From: Limnomonas spitsbergensis | Lineage: Eukaryota > Chlorophyta > Chlorophyceae > Chlamydomonadales | Length of the DNA stretch: 64,000 nt | Direction of reading: 5' to 3' | Assembly: GCA_037349105.1 (NCBI GenBank) | Contig: JAYJMM010000123.1 | Coordinates: 9,300,001-9,364,000, forward strand | Shown here: one piece after another, positions 33,263 through 44,700 of the stretch | Layout of the letters: every line of letters starts with the position of its first letter | Position numbering within the stretch: the first letter of the stretch is position 1 | Position numbers and translations under genes: made by a program | Notes under the pieces: model-generated | The model's database searches: none | Told to the model about the DNA's origin: nothing | Seen by the model: only the letters and a program-made list of their open reading frames with translations

Positions 33263-36040
33263 CCTAACTTCAGGGTTGGGAGGAAAGAACAAAACAAACG
33301 CAAGGGGGCAGGAAAAAAGAGGAGAAGTGGGAAATAAAGTGAAGGGACAAACGAAAGGCTGGAAAAGAAAGACAAAGGAAGCTCCAGCCTCTGAAACTGT
33401 CTACGCCTCAACGATATCTCCCACGTCTTCCACATCGGCCAGGGCATCCCACCCAAGCCTGCCCCGGTACAACTCGAAGAAGTCTCCAGCAACGTTAATA
33501 GGAAGTGCCCATCCTTGTTCCCTAAGTCGATCCCGCACGCTGGGGCATTGAAAGCATGCATGCAACGCGTCCTCAACATGCTCGCCGTCTCCCCCAGCCC
33601 GACATCGCTGGCAGCACCGTCTGTCACGCTGCTGACCGCTGCGCCGTCCTCTAGAGTCTGCCGTGCTGACGGCGCCGAGCTGCAGCCTTAGGTTCGTGCG
33701 CACGCAAGCACACTCCCTTTGGCTGGTGCGGCCCCTGGCCTGCGCCAGCACGGCGCCCGCCAAGGACTGAAACCAGGTGCGTTAGGCCGTCGCAGACCTG
33801 TGTTCAATGGCAGGATCTCTGGGGTCCCTTCTGCCAGCTGCATCCAGCTGCGCCCGCTCTTATGCTGCATCAACTAGCGCTAGGACCTCTGACCTGTGAC
33901 ATGTAGCGGCTGTTAGGCTGTAGGTCAGTCGCTGTCAGGCAGACGCAGTTCAAGGACGACTGATCCCAGCTCCAGCTCTAGAAAGGCACCTAGCAATTCA
34001 CTGCACCAATTGTGTCCTCCGGTGCCTTGCCTGACAGCGAGCTGCAGAGCTGCATGTCGGCCGCCATGGCTGCGGCCATGAGTGGGCTGTCTTGCTGTGC
34101 TGCTGGTGTGCCCGCTGCCTTATAAAAGCGAAGTACATGCTGCCACAAACTTCGCTGTAACGGCTGTATATGCAGCTCCCTCATGACCCCTCAGCTAGCA
34201 GCGGACGGAGGTAGCCCTGCAGCCTTGCGCAGATGCTGGAGGAATCTGGACTGCATCCTGCTCTGAGGCAATGCCACGGCATGAGGTGATCGGTGGCCCA
34301 CACCACATATCTTAGTTGGCCGCAGGCGCTGCATAGACAGACGCCAACCGAATGCGTGTAGGCAGATGATGAGGCGCACCTTGGCGGCCATGCGGCGGAC
34401 ACGCTGCAATGTGGCACCTCTTTATCTTGCATGGCCGTCCTCATGCTGCCGCTCTCTTGCTGGATGATTTCCAAGAACTTGAATTCCTGGAAAAGTTTCA
34501 GCGCTATCCTATCTGGGCCGCACACGAAAGGATGGGCTGATTGCCGGCGCTGCGCTGCTAAGCGGCTGCCAAACTCCAATATCTCGGTCTTGCTGACGTA
34601 GACCTGGAGCTGTTTGACCGCTGCATATTCATGCAAGGCATCTAGCATGTGCTAAATCTCTGCTGGGCTGCTGGCTAGCAGGAAGATATCATCCGCATAT
34701 AAGAGGCACCTGAGTCTTCGCCCGCCCCCAGCACAATGCCTTCTGCCGGGCACTGGGCTGCGATCTTGCCCGGCAGATCGCTGATATAGAGACTGAAGAG
34801 GAGGGGGCTGAGTGGGCAGCCCTGCTTGTTGCCGCGGGTGCAAGGCACAGGGCCAGTGCTTTTCTGGCCGTCTATGAGCGTGTAGACTGCGCCGTTGTAG
34901 AGCGATTGCTTAGCAAGTAGCGGGCATGAAGGCATGTAAAGCCGCTCAGACAGGTGCTGCCATAGCTGATCCTGTGGTACACAGTCATAGGCCTTGGTGT
35001 AATCCACAAAGGCCACACGCACATTTTGCCCCGGCCTGCAGCTGCCCATTGCGCATGGACTGCATGCATCAAGAGAAAAGCAGCCTGGAGCGCGCTACGG
35101 CGCTGATGAAAGCTGAACTGCTTAGGAGGGATGTGCTCGTGCATGCGTGCCCACTGATCAGCGACGGCGGTTAGAATGCTAGCATACAGCCGGCACAACA
35201 CGCTCCGGGCCGGTAGTTACCGGGGTTTCTTGTGGATGGGCTGAATTCTGACAGGCTGCGAGGCACTAAGCATTACCCCCCACCCCGCCATCGAAGTCAT
35301 CCACTCTTGCAGCATGTCCCTGATGACATGCCGATGCTCCCCATCGGAGGTGTTGTCTACCAAGGCCAGCTTGATAAAGGTGCTGCCTTGCCAAGGCCGC
35401 GGTATGCACTCGCATGCGGGAGAAAACCTGGTCAAAGCAAGAGGCTAGCTGATCGGCGGATGCGCCCATGTCTTCATGCTGCGTGCTGACATGGGACAGA
35501 CTGGGCTGTGGCGCGGAGGCGAAAGGGGCCAAATGGCGGTAAACTGCTGCCGCAGGTGAGCCTTTCACCTCTGGGAGGATTGATCAGTGGTGGGGCACAC
35601 ATGCCGCCTATCTTGCAGCTTCTCCCGATAGACGCTGTGGTCATGACGTTGCAGCCTATTCGCTACAACCGCGGCCATATGGCGCCTGAAATACAGGCGG
35701 CGGTGGCGAGCTGTGGACTTATACCGCTGTCTCGCACTCAGGTCGCGGGGCACCGCTCAGCGACAATGATCATAGCTCAGCATACGCTTTCTGTACCCCC
35801 TCATCCCACCACGGGGGGCGCTGATGCTGTCTGCACTGGGCATGTGTCCTGGCTATGCGCGTCATGCCTGCAGCTTTGGCCGCATTCCAAACTGCGGCCG
35901 TGAGCGCCGCTGCAGCTTCCTCAGAGTCACCCGCCGCCATCGCCGCTCCGAAGCGCTGTAGGCCCTGCGAATTTCTGGCCAGCGCTGTGTTGTAAATCGC
36001 TGCGTTGTCCGCCTTCCAGGTCAGAATGGCCTAGAAGTGT
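33165..36040 (-). pseudogene. Degenerate LINE (non-LTR retrotransposon) reverse transcriptase, minus copy
   Basis: Read on the minus strand, pieces of one reverse transcriptase occur in order but in different frames. A linker near 35830-35565 contains WWDEGVQKAY. Next comes RIQPIHKK near 35220, then AFVDYTKAYDCVPQDQLW, GNKQGCPLSPLLFSLYISDL, YADDIFLLASSPAEI followed by a stop, and VSKTEILEFGS. Beyond lie a LQRSLWQHVLRFY region (34184-33990) and a C-terminal Cys/His region, CACVRTNLRLQLGA to DALHACFQC (33763-33401). Several frameshifts and stops make it inactive. The 3' tail (33290-33165) carries GGCGCCCACGCGGCTGAGCC and GGGCCCAAAGGTGTACCG. The A-x-x-D-like motif DYTKAYD, GCPLSP and YADD are the RT catalytic signatures. 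Which LINE clade it belongs to is not decided. Confidence 0.85.
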
Positions 36041-36052
36041 TATGTCATTGAC

Positions 36053-37000
36053 ATGCGCATTCTCTCTGCCCATGGGGCTCTAAAAACAGTAGACGTCTGG
36101 GACCTGCATTGCGAAAAGGCTTCTAGCCAAGCCCGTCCACTGACATCCCAGTGGTTGCAACAGTTACTGACCACTGCGGCCAACTACGGCGACATGGTGT
36201 GGGCCACCAGCCACCTTCGGCCGCGGCAATGTCTCTCCAGCAAATGCAGTCCAGCTTGCTTCAGCACCTACGCCAGGCTGCGGGGCTACCTGCATCAGCC
36301 GCCAGTTGAGGAGTCTTGAGAGAGCTGCAGCTCCAGGAACTACAGCGAGACTGGTGGACCCATATCCTCCGCTTCTACAATGCAGCGGTGGCACCGGCGG
36401 CACAGCAATACAGCCCTCTCATGGCTCAAGCCATGGCAGCAGATATGCAGCTTGCAGTCAGCCAGGGCACTGGCGGCTGCACCTGGTGCTCTGATCTGCT
36501 GGGTGCATTAAAGGAGCTGGAGCGGGGGACAGCCCCCCCCACCTTGCGCGAGGCAGCAGCTGCCCTACAGCGCCTACCCGTCACAGAGGTGTTGGCACTC
36601 GTTGACGCAGCCTACGAGCAAGCACGGCTGGACGCCAGTGGCGGTGGGGACCCCAGGGACCCTACCACCGAGCACAGATCTGCGGCGACCTACCGCGCCT
36701 GGTTTCAGTCGACGGCGGGTGCCGTGCTGGCGCAAGCCAAGAGCCGCCCTAGCCAAGGGGAGTGTGCCTGTGTGCGCATAAATTTGCGACTGCGGCTCGG
36801 CGCGATCAGAGGCTTTGTTGAGGGCTAGTCTCTAGTGGAAATCAGGTGTCGGACTTGGTCTTCTCTGCCTTCCCGGCCTCTCCTTTTGCTCCTGCCCCCC
36901 CCTCTTCCTTTTGGTTTCTTCTTTTATCTCCTCTGAACAGTTGGGCGCCCACGCGGCCGAGCTTTGAGCGGGCCCAGAGGTGTAACGGTATTGACTCACC
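36053..37000 (+). pseudogene. 5'-truncated LINE fragment, plus copy
   Basis: The same family in the opposite orientation. MVWATSHLRPRQCL near 36194 parallels VVWATDHLMPWHCL of the minus copy. LQRDWWTHILRFYNAAVAPA at about 36346 parallels LQRSLWQHVLRFYKAAGTPA. TYRAWFQSTAGAVLAQAKSR and CACVRINLRLRLGA near 36690-36810 parallel the C-terminal region. The RT core is missing. The 3' tail is GGGCGCCCACGCGGCCGAGC at 36945, with GTAACGGTATTGAC after it. The copies have diverged from each other, so they are separate insertions. Confidence 0.75.
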
Positions 37001-37054
37001 ACTGACCTGTCATTTCTCTTATACTTGCATTAATCTCTTTGATATCGTATTCCA

Positions 37055-37130
37055 GACAGTTGGACGACGATGCGGAAGAGCCTTGTTGAGCGGTGCCCTG
37101 AGGTGTGAAGTCATTGATTCGTCACAACCG
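37055..37130 (+). repeat. Diverged second copy of the LINE tail
   Basis: GTTGGACGACGATGCGGAAG with AGCCTTGTTGAGCGG and GAGGTGTGAAGTCATTGATT aligns with the tail at 36940-37000 base for base, with scattered changes. This gives a tandem pair of 3' tails about 110 bp apart. Confidence 0.5.
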
Positions 37131-38450
37131 AGTGGCCTTCACAACTTCTTTGGCACACGGTTCTTGTCTAGCAAAGCATATTTTCTGTAGCATGGGACAG
37201 GTGCCCACAAACCGGTTTCAGCAATACATCATTAAACAAGTGAATGGAGAAAGACTAGTGAATGGTGGACCCACTAACTGAGCTTTCTACCAGCATAGAC
37301 AGGGACGCCGTGGCAAAAGCAATGGCTCTCAGCGAATCGGGCACCTGCCTCATGCTTCAAATGCAATACCCCATTGAACTGCAACAAAATTCACAGACAC
37401 AGCGGATCGACGAGCTCAAAGCCGGATTCTTCCGGAACAGGTTTCAACTCATGCCGGAATGATGCCACACTTTGCTGACCAGCACCGACATGCCAGGTCT
37501 TCTATATATTCTCGCCAGCCCTAAAATTGACACATGCAGGAAACTGGCGTAAAGCATCACAGGCCACACAGAACAGCTGACATGGCCTGAGGAGACCCAA
37601 CACAGGGGAGCAACACACTGTTAACCCTAAAGTCCTCAAATCTGAACTAATGCAGGCCAGATTGTGTGTTTGCGCCTCAAGGCAGTCCGATGGGCTGATA
37701 ATGTCTGCAACTTCGAGGCAACAGCCCTCATCATCATTTATCAGCAGCGAAGCTCCATACGCGGGCTGGCAGCAATTATGCAGACCTGGGGCTGGGCCAT
37801 CCCAGCAGACAAGGCAGAAACAGCCCTGCCTGCCGACCCAGAGAGCAGCAGCCCGGCAGAGGGCAGCCACCCTGCTTGGCGACCCATAGGGTGGCACAGC
37901 CCGGCAAAGGGTAGCAACCCTGTTAGGCGGCTCAGAGGGCAGAAGCCTGGCAGAGGGGAGGAGCCCTGCCTGACAACCCAGAGTGCAGCAGTCATACCAG
38001 TAGAGGGCGCAGCAGCAGCCCTGCTAAATGACAAAACATTCTTCCAGCTGTGCCACGTCGCCCCTCATGCAGCAGCAGGTATGCCAGGCTTAGTGTTTGA
38101 GCTCTCTCCCGGCTGCTCCCACAAAGTGTTACCGGTCTCATATTTTACAGCGGTAGGCGCTTTTTCATGCGTCCTCCGTACTCGACCGCTGGCACCTGAA
38201 GGCAGAGGCACAAGCCAGCTCTGCGTGCCTTCAGTTCCCCCCCTCGAAATTTGCTTTTCTGTGAGGTTCATGAAGCGCCCAAAGGTCTTCAAATACCTGC
38301 CTTATGGGCTGAGATGCCTATGCAGCGGGATGCCAACCTGATGGTCAGAGCCAGGGTGAGGCACATCCAGTCACTGGCAGTATACCAAGCCAATGCTCTG
38401 GATAAAGCGCGTTGACCACTTCTGCCCCTGGCCTGTTCAAACGCCCTCGC
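37131..38450. other. Spacer between the LINE remnants and the Kir gene 3' end
   Basis: No gene recognised. A ~140-bp dispersed repeat piece lies at 37190-37260 (see below). At 37815-37995 a ~38-bp GC-rich unit (GGCAGAGGGCAGCCACCCTG-like) repeats about four times with divergence. A 66-residue open frame at 37262-37462 has no features I can interpret. Confidence 0.4.
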
Positions 38451-38755
38451 TCATCTATCCTCCTCGGATATTTCTGACGATGAAAGCTTCTCCGCCGCTG
38501 CCAGCTCGTTCAGCGCACTCATCGCGTCAAACAGCGAGCGCTTCTGCTTCCAGTCGTCCCCACCTGCAGTGCCAAAGTGCGAGCCGGAGCCCTCGGGCCG
38601 GGCGGTGCTGTCGGGGCCACTGCTGTTGTTGACGATGGTCTTCCCGCTGACACTCATCCTGCTTGCCCGGCTGAAAGACTTACAGACCGTGGGAGGCCTT
38701 CTCATTGCAGCAGATGTGTGGGGCTTGTCAGCCTGCGAGTCAGCAGCAGTGGGGG
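38451..38755 (-). CDS. Probable last exon of the Kir channel gene
   Basis: After the acceptor CTCACACAG, an open frame runs about 100 codons to TGA and contains KSFSRASRMSVSGKTIVNNS and ALNELAAAEKLSSSEISEED. The composition is that of a real exon: serine-rich, acidic end. Entry is in phase 1, but exon 12 ends in phase 0, so a small linking exon between 39559 and 38756 is still missing or a different donor is used. It could also belong to a separate gene. Confidence 0.45.
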
Positions 38756-41700
38756 CTGTGTGAGGCACAGTCGCTCAGGCAGGGGAGAGAGGGGGGCAAT
38801 ACGACGCGGCCAAGCACTGCCTTCGAGAAGAAAACAAAAACGGAATTTGGTCAGGGCATCCTGGTGGAGGCGTTTGAGTGGAAACAAACCTCGTTCCAAC
38901 AGGCCTTCGTTTTAAAGCCACCTCATTTTGAGGATACATGCTGGATGGCAAGGAAGCGGATAGTCAAACACAAGTAGAAAAACAGGAAAATATGCCAGTT
39001 AGCCTCATGCAGTTTGTCATGGAACCAGGGGATGGAAGTTAGCCAACATGCGGCCTTCAATGGCCTGTGCCTGCCCACGTGACTTGAGCGTGCCATGGGA
39101 GCCTTGAACAACCCATATGGTGCGGTCAACACCTTTTTCTTTCTTGTTATGGTATTATTTCACAATTCAGGTCCATAAGATCGCTTCCTGTCTTACGGCA
39201 CAATTCATGCGCAAGGGTTCAGGAGTTCTCACCTGCCCCAGACAAGGGTTCAGCCTTTGGGGTTCCAGCTCTCCATTCCAGGGTGCAGGACAAACCCTGT
39301 CTCACATGTGCCAGGTCATGGCCATCCAGTCCCTCCTCCTCCCTCATGTTCAGGGTATGGGGTTTCAGCCCTCCAGGCCAAGGATCCCGGTGAGCCCCCT
39401 CTCACCCTCCTGGGCTCATGGCCCTCCATCTCCTCCTCCTCCTCCTCCTGTTCCATGTCCGAGGAGTGTAAGCTCCCTGGTCCTCTTGACCCGACAAACA
39501 AAGCATGCTTTCAAATAACATTTGAACACACACATGGAGATCCCTCCCCCCCCTCTCACCCTTGCCTGCTCGTGGCCATCCAGCTCATCCTCCTCCTCGA
39601 TGTTCTGAGATTTCTGGTAGGCAATTTGACTTAATTGCTTGACCTCTGCCTTCAGATCCGATTTCCCGGTCCTGCCCCCCTGGAAGTCGTTTCTGGACCT
39701 GGACCTGGTCAGTGGCTCTGGCGGCCCTGTCTGGCCCGCTGGCACAGGCATGGTCGGGACGTGCAGGTGGAAGCAAGGCCAGTCCACAGAGGCGCTGCCG
39801 GGGATATTGGTGCGAGCCACGATGGGGCAGAAGGTGGCCCCCCACTTGATGTTGCCAAACACGGGGTATACACGCGTTCGGGTCACCAATCGATGAGAGC
39901 TAGTGAGGTGGCCCTGCGGTGGTGAGGGGGGGGGGGGGGCAGCAAGGGGGAGGGTTAGTGAGGTGGACTTAAGGTTAAGAGGGGGACCCTTAATCAGCAG
40001 AATAGGGCTGAAGTGGGTCTGGTTGAAATATACCATAAAGGGGTAGTTTGTAAATTAAGTCACTTCCAGTCATTGCCACAGCCAGGAAGATGATACAAGG
40101 CTTTGAATTATGGCAAGTATCCAATTTTTCCGCAGGAAACTTGGGACAGGAGGGCAGGCAGTCAGCTGTGGGGTTTAGACAGACTCAAACACACCTAGAC
40201 ACATTTATTGTGTGAACTGCTGGATTGGTCGTACAGGTATTTCATCAGATTCTCATCCTAAATCGTCGGCCCCAGGAGAGCGCAGCTGTGCATGGCTTCA
40301 AGGGAGATGTAGCAAAGCCATGTAGCAAACAGCACGAAATCGCCCATCCCTTGAACTTCTCCCAGTCTCCTCTCATAATTGCTTCTGGATGGGCCGCTGC
40401 TCACCTTGACCGTGACAACGACCTCGCAGTTTGCAAAAGCTCAACAAACCCTAAACCCCGCTGCTCATCTTAACAGTGACAATGATCTCGCAGTCTACAA
40501 AACCTCAGCACACCCTAAACCCTAAGCTCCACAGCTCACCTTGACTGTGACAATGATCTCGCAGTCTGCATCCATTCTCTTACCCTCCGGAGAGGCCCAG
40601 GAAGCAATAGGGCTGCCTTCACTGATGCAGTGCTGCACCGTCACTGGGTACCTGATCAGACAAAGTAAGATGAGTAGACACTTTGAGGATCAGAAGATGA
40701 GAAGAAGTGAGATAAGAGGAGGTAAGGCAGGATAAGATGAAGTGTGGAAACACTTAATAGTTGCAGTGTCACCTGTGTCCATATCGGCCAAGGTAAGATG
40801 ATAAGTTACAACGTTACCTCAACGATCAGCAGATGAGCAACAGTGAGATAAGAGAATGTGGGAAAAGGTGAGAACATTTGAGAAGTGTTCAGAAAAGAAA
40901 AGGTAAGGCAATGTAAGATCGAGTGTGAAAAGCACTTGCAACTTCCATGGACACACGCGTCCTGATTGAATCAATCAACGCAATGCCCATATTGATTGTT
41001 TGCAGCAAGTAGACAAAGCAAGCGATCGGGATGTTGGTTGGCAGCAAGTAGCAGCGAGCCAGCCAGTGGATTCACACCTGAGTGTGGGCGCTGCTGGATG
41101 TAGCGGCAGCTCTTTGACGGTGTAGGGCAGCACCTCCCCCTCAGCTGTCACATGCTGCGTCCATCGGTACAGGTATGCGCGGATCTGCACGTCCTCCACT
41201 TGACCAAAAGGGTACGTATCCCCCACCCTGCACGCCATAATTTATTTAGGGTTAGGGGTTTAGGGTTAGGGTTTAGGGTTCTGCAGCTACACTTCAGCCG
41301 CATCATCAGCATACAGTCGAGAGGGCATGGTACAGGAATTTTAACTGATTGAGCCCCCGGCTAAAGACCAGTCAAGGTCTGGTCCTGATGGGCCCAGGGG
41401 TAGCTGCGCTGTATCCCCATAAGGGTGGTCTGGCACACAGGTTAAATGAACACTCTTGCAAACATACATAGTGCAGGCATGTACATTGGACACCAGGCTA
41501 AGGGAGGTTATGTCCCTAGTTTAGGGTTAAGGGTTTAGCACTTCCTCCACCGGCACGCCCTTCCACCACAAGGCTTAAGGAGCATGTGTCTTTAACCGGC
41601 GTACATGCATGGAGCAGGAGGAAAGTGCACACCAGCATACAGGTAGGCGCAGAAATGCACATCCCCCCCCGGTCAGAGGGGGGAGTGTCCCCAACCCTGC

Positions 41701-44700
41701 ACACTTGCATGGGACAGGTACCCACAGCAGACGCACCGCACTCGGACACACAGGTGAAGGCTTACGCAATATTTAGGCTCATAGCTGAAGTCATGCCGAC
41801 AGAGGCGCTGAGATTAAGGGGCACATAAATACGTAAATAAATGCCGTATTACTATATAAATATATGCACACAAAACGTGGAATTGAGGAAGTCGCCCATG
41901 TCATTGGGCTCATGAATCTCACAGTGGAGATCATACAAAATAAACTTGAGGCCCCACCCCACAAAGGCTCCCGGAATTACTTACATATCTCAGCAGTCAG
42001 CGCTGAGAAACTACCATTTTAAAGACGAGTCAATCCCTATCCTTCACACCCTGGCCCCTGTACCCAGCCCCAGCTCTGCAACAGGCTTCAGCTCCACCAC
42101 ATATTTGCATCCACACAGGGAACGACACTGCATGTGTGCATTCCGCAAGTGTTGTTTGACTTGGTTGTTTGAAAATTCGTCTCTCCAGCCAGAACAATCC
42201 CCCCTCCCTACCTGACACTAGCCACTGCTCTGATGAAGCCCGAAAAATAAAGATCATGTCCTGTGCCTATCTGCTCCCACAAAATGCCGCTTTCATACCA
42301 TTTGAAAGCAATCCTCTATGCTCACTACCCTACCTGGACCACCTTCTCTCCTACCATTGTACCTGAACATAAGGTAAGGCGTTCCGTCCCGATGTCCCAC
42401 GACGCCATCTTCACTGAGTGCCAGTGTGTCCTGATGCAGCACGGGCGGCGGGAGCTGGCGTGCGCCCGAGTGCACCACGGTTGCCGACAGCTTGTAGGGT
42501 GGCAGGGTCTCCAGCCCCTCCTGCGGCTCAACATCATGGAACCTGGAAGCAGGGGGCAGGGGCAGGCAGCAGGGGGGGGTGGGGGGCAACGATGATACAC
42601 ACAGGCTACTGCTCCAAGCACATGACATCCAATTCTTTGTATTCTTACAATCGAAAAATATCATATTCAAGCTACAGTCTCTTGGACTCATGAAGGAGCT
42701 TCCTAAGACTGTTGTGTGGTGCTCTGAGTGACTGGCGTATGTTGCAGGCTAGGGATGGCTTCCACCCAGGTAGACAAGGCTTTTAGGAGGCTGACAGGCA
42801 GCCCTTTCTTTCCACGACTGCCTCACCTGAACAGATTCACCTGGACAGATCCACCCTGCCTGTCTGACCTGGACAGATCCACCTGGACAGATCCACCCTG
42901 CTGCCTCACCTGTACAGATCCACCTGGACAGATCCACCCGCCTGCCTCACCTGGACAGATCCAACTAGACAGATCCACCCGGACAGATCCACCCCACTTG
43001 CCTCACCTGGATAGATCCACCGTATGGCTGGTGGTGCCCTCAGTCGCCTTCTTCACAATGGTGCAGAAGGCATGCCCCCAGTGGATCTGAGGCGGCAGGT
43101 ACGACTGCCGCACCATGAACATGTCGCCCAACTCTGTGGAGCCCTCAAACTTGATGATGAACTCAGCGTCCAGCGCCTGCGGGTGGTGTGTGCATGAATG
43201 CGGAGGAGTGAAACACAGCCCTGTGAGGGAGGGTAATGTTGACAGCAATACCAACACATGGGTCAAGCTCAAAAAAATGTTTCTTTTTTCCGGCTACGTG
43301 TCCACTTTCAGCGAGCTGCCTTGCGGCTGTCAGAGGCCCGATTGGGACCAAACTTTGACCGGCCAACGGCTGACGACCCCAGCAGTACACCTGGCCACAC
43401 TTGGGCCTCCGGCAGGAGGCTGGGCTGTAGCTGACATGTAGCTTAGTCATGAAAACAGAAACACTGGCTTCTACTTTGATGTTGGGGTTTCCTCCCTCTG
43501 TCCTCCACCAACTTCAAACCACATCCATTGTGCAGTTACTGGACGATAGTGGCACAGGCGGTGTTTCTTTTATCGTGGCTCGACCACAATTCAGCTACAT
43601 TTCAGCAACGTCCTGACCACTGGTCGATGTGTGTGTGCACGCTCAGCCATGCTGTATGGACCGCCTGCCGGAGGACAGTCAAGGTTTGGCCCCAATCAGC
43701 CTTTAGGGGCCGGGAAATGAAGTCAGAGTGAAAAAGAAAACACCAGGCATACAGCCATCTGTACCATTATGGTTTATGACTTAGGGTATAAACCCCCAAT
43801 CCTAGGGTATATATTAGAAATTAGTAGTTTTCATTATGGCCTCATGCAGTATACGATGGTGCCAGTCAGCAGATATCAATGTATGAGATCACATTGGGAT
43901 GGGCATAACTGCAGGGGGCCCCTTTGGCCTAACCCCTGGAATGATCTCCTCAAGAGAGTCCAGGAAGGGGTACGAGGAGCAGCCTAACCACCGCTTCTGC
44001 TCACCACAATTGTCTAGTTCTTCACCTACAATTCAGCTACATCACCACCTACGGCCGAGGGGACTGGGTGGAGCAAGCCCTACTGGCTGCTGCTCAGGCC
44101 CCTAGCTGCAGGCTCATCCAGGTTAGTCACCACTGACTGATGGGCAGCAGCCCAACGACCTGCCAAAGGTGGCTTGCTTCACAAAAACACGATTGCCTCA
44201 AAACTCGCCCTCATCTCAAGCTTTTGGTGAGCCGATTCAGATAGGGGGCTGGAATCCCAAGTGGTAGCTACCCAGCAGCCTCCTGAAGGTGCTACATTGC
44301 TGAATAAAGAAAACAAAAAACAACATTGGCCTCCTCAGTGCCTCACCTCCAGCCTCTGCTGAGTCAGTCCAAACAGAGGGCTGGACTCATCGATGGTGTG
44401 CTCCACAATGGAGGGCAGGAGCAGGGACTTATCCCTGAGAAGTTGCAAGTAGGGCAAGCGAGGATGTGGAAACAACCCGAGCATGGCAGTGAAGGTCCCC
44501 CAGACCTCATCTGGTGACCATGGGGGTCCCCAGCTGGGTTGCTGTCATTTCGTTTCTAGGGTTCAGGCCCTGGAGAACAGCCTCACACTTTTGAGCTTCT
44601 TAAGATATACAGGCTCATTCACCACACCCCTGAAACCTACCACCACCATCCCAAACCCTTAAACCTGAACCCTAAACTATTAACCCCGGCCCGTCTGCTG

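Noticed and set aside
35508..35903. Plus-strand frame over the LINE
   Set aside because: It is antisense to the minus-strand LINE linker (WWDEGVQKAY region) and has no features of its own.
12098..37085. The GCGCCCATGCGGCCGAGCC motif as a transcription factor site
   Set aside because: All copies are at LINE tails or tail remnants, so it is better explained as part of the element.
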